A stretch of 6,843 nt of DNA from an uncultured Dietzia sp. (lineage in GTDB: Bacteria; Actinomycetota; Actinomycetes; Mycobacteriales; Mycobacteriaceae), in the NCBI GenBank assembly GCA_946570335.1, contig CAMNYG010000067.1, forward strand, positions 1 to 6,843, in the 5' to 3' direction. Below the pieces are notes generated by a model that was given only the letters and a program-made list of their open reading frames with translations, searched no databases and was not told the origin of the DNA. A program made the position numbers and the translations under genes. Shown one piece after another: positions 6,306 through 6,843 of the stretch (its first letter is position 1; each line of letters starts with the position of its first letter).

Positions 6306-6455
6306 TCAGGCCGCCTTTCTGGGGCCAATCAGAGTCACCCTCGGGCCCCGAGTAGCATCATCTGCTTTTATCCGCGTCCCGTTAGCGCATTCCCCCGGAG
6401 GCACATTCGTGCCGATCCTGACATTGCCCGAAATGTGCTTATTGAATAGCTTCAC
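6306..6455 (-). CDS. Very small hypothetical ORF
   Basis: A 49-residue ORF starts at GTG 6455-6453 with a G-rich GGTGGGGGG just upstream. The frame is open further, to a GTG at 6512, which would add 19 Gly-rich residues but has no ribosome binding site. The protein (KLFNKHISGNVRIGTNVPPG and on) is basic and Gly/Asn-rich; I recognise no family. Many codons end in A or T (AAT, ATT, ATA, AAA, GAT), unlike the catabolic operon, which suggests foreign origin or chance. The TGA is separated by one base from the ATG of the next ORF. Confidence 0.3.
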   Translation of the reverse strand: MKLFNKHISGNVRIGTNVPPGECANGTRIKADDATRGPRVTLIGPRKAA

Positions 6456-6660
6456 TTTCTGCCCCCCACCTACATCTCCACACCCGTTACCTGCGCCGTT
6501 GTCGCCGGCCACAGGAAGGCAGCACGGCCGCAGCCACTCAGGGAAGGGGCGAGCAATAGTTATTCTGAATTCGTTTACTAGATCAAATTATCGAGCACAT
6601 TTAATCTCTGAGAATTGACATTACCGCCGGATCTCTCACCGAGGAGATTGGACCGAAGAG
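6456..6660. other. AT-richer non-coding stretch
   Basis: No convincing gene is seen. About 6555-6625 is markedly AT-rich compared with the rest of the window and contains an EcoRI-like GAATTC, ATCAAATTATCGA and a TTGACA (6615-6620). A minus-strand TTGATC lies at 6586-6581, but no good -10 follows on either strand. It probably serves as upstream DNA for the small minus-strand ORFs and as the junction with the transposase remnant. Confidence 0.45.
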
Positions 6661-6843
6661 ATGATCCTTTCCAGTTATAGCGGCAAAGAATACTTGGAGA
6701 TCATGTTCTCTTTCCAGAACGAATGGTCCGGCCCCCAGGACAAGCAATCCGCTATGCCCCGTAGCGAGATGCCCGGCGGCGCAGTTCTGTCGTCGGGATC
6801 TTCCCCAACCGGGACGCCATCGTGCGCCTGATCGGCGCCGTGC
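6661..6843 (+). pseudogene. Decayed IS256-family (mutator-type) transposase fragment, continues off window
   Basis: From about 6774 to the edge the plus strand encodes RRR-SS-VVGIFPNRDAIVRLIGAV, matching the conserved C-terminal segment of IS256-family transposases (typically RRRTxVVGIFPNRxAIIRLVGAV). That frame has a TAG at 6762-6764, so it is not open upstream. The neighbouring frame from 6661 looks like an eroded form of the preceding region: LEIMFSFQNEWSGPQ resembles the usual LLAFTAFPKEIW...WSNNPQ, and RSE at 6756-6767 resembles the family's xxEI before the Arg cluster. A one-base loss near 6768-6770 would join the two frames. No initiation region, DDE acidic residues or terminal inverted repeat is visible here. 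It is read as a 5'-truncated, frameshifted remnant; the last 70 bases are secure and the upstream part is tentative. Confidence 0.65.

Noticed and set aside
5819..6449. Plus-strand frames at 5819-6355 and 5955-6449
   Set aside because: The translations are Pro/Ser/Arg-rich without motif or ribosome binding site. The minus-strand frames have better codon pattern, although coding in this region is uncertain on either strand.
6615..6643. TTGACA at 6615-6620 as a plus-strand promoter for the 6661 frame
   Set aside because: No -10-like hexamer at 16-19 nt, and the downstream frame is a transposase remnant rather than a gene.
1..6843. CRISPR array, tRNA, rRNA or riboswitch
   Set aside because: No regularly spaced repeats, cloverleaf-like stretch or recognised aptamer was seen on reading both strands by eye; a covariance-model search was not possible.

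Overview
The window is high-GC DNA whose codons mostly end in G or C, as in a mycolic-acid actinobacterium (Rhodococcus, Gordonia or Nocardia type). Genus is an inference from base composition, gene style and protein flavour, not from a marker gene.

Layout. Positions 1-4551 carry a compact four-gene operon on the minus strand. In order of transcription it encodes a type I extradiol ring-cleavage dioxygenase (4551-3418), a fumarylacetoacetate-hydrolase (FAH) family enzyme (3421-2483), an MhpA-like FAD aromatic hydroxylase (2452-917), and a secreted glycoside hydrolase with the GNEPN signature of GH79-type enzymes (920 to beyond the left edge). Two of the three junctions are 4-bp ATGA stop/start overlaps, including the one joining the hydrolase to the hydroxylase. 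A TetR-family regulator is divergently transcribed (4687-5349). The gap between it and the operon holds two 18-bp near-identical operator-like elements in opposite orientation. A GC-rich hairpin follows the regulator.

Positions 5500-6843 look different: three short unrecognised minus-strand ORFs, possibly decayed, then an AT-richer non-coding patch, and at the right edge a frameshifted remnant of an IS256-family transposase. This looks like the eroded boundary between a catabolic locus and a mobile or island region.

How the genes may work together (inference). The secreted hydrolase would remove a sugar or uronic acid from a phenolic glycoside outside the cell. The hydroxylase would add a second OH to the aglycone, the dioxygenase would open the ring beside it, and the FAH enzyme would split or hydrate the ring-fission product. 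The TetR protein would hold the operon off until a ligand arrives. A hydroxylase, extradiol dioxygenase and FAH trio also occurs in the bacterial flavonoid pathway typified by the fde genes of Herbaspirillum. GH79 includes plant and microbial enzymes that hydrolyse flavonoid or other glucuronides. A flavonoid- or phenol-glucuronide degradation operon is therefore the most interesting reading, though the substrate cannot be fixed from sequence alone.
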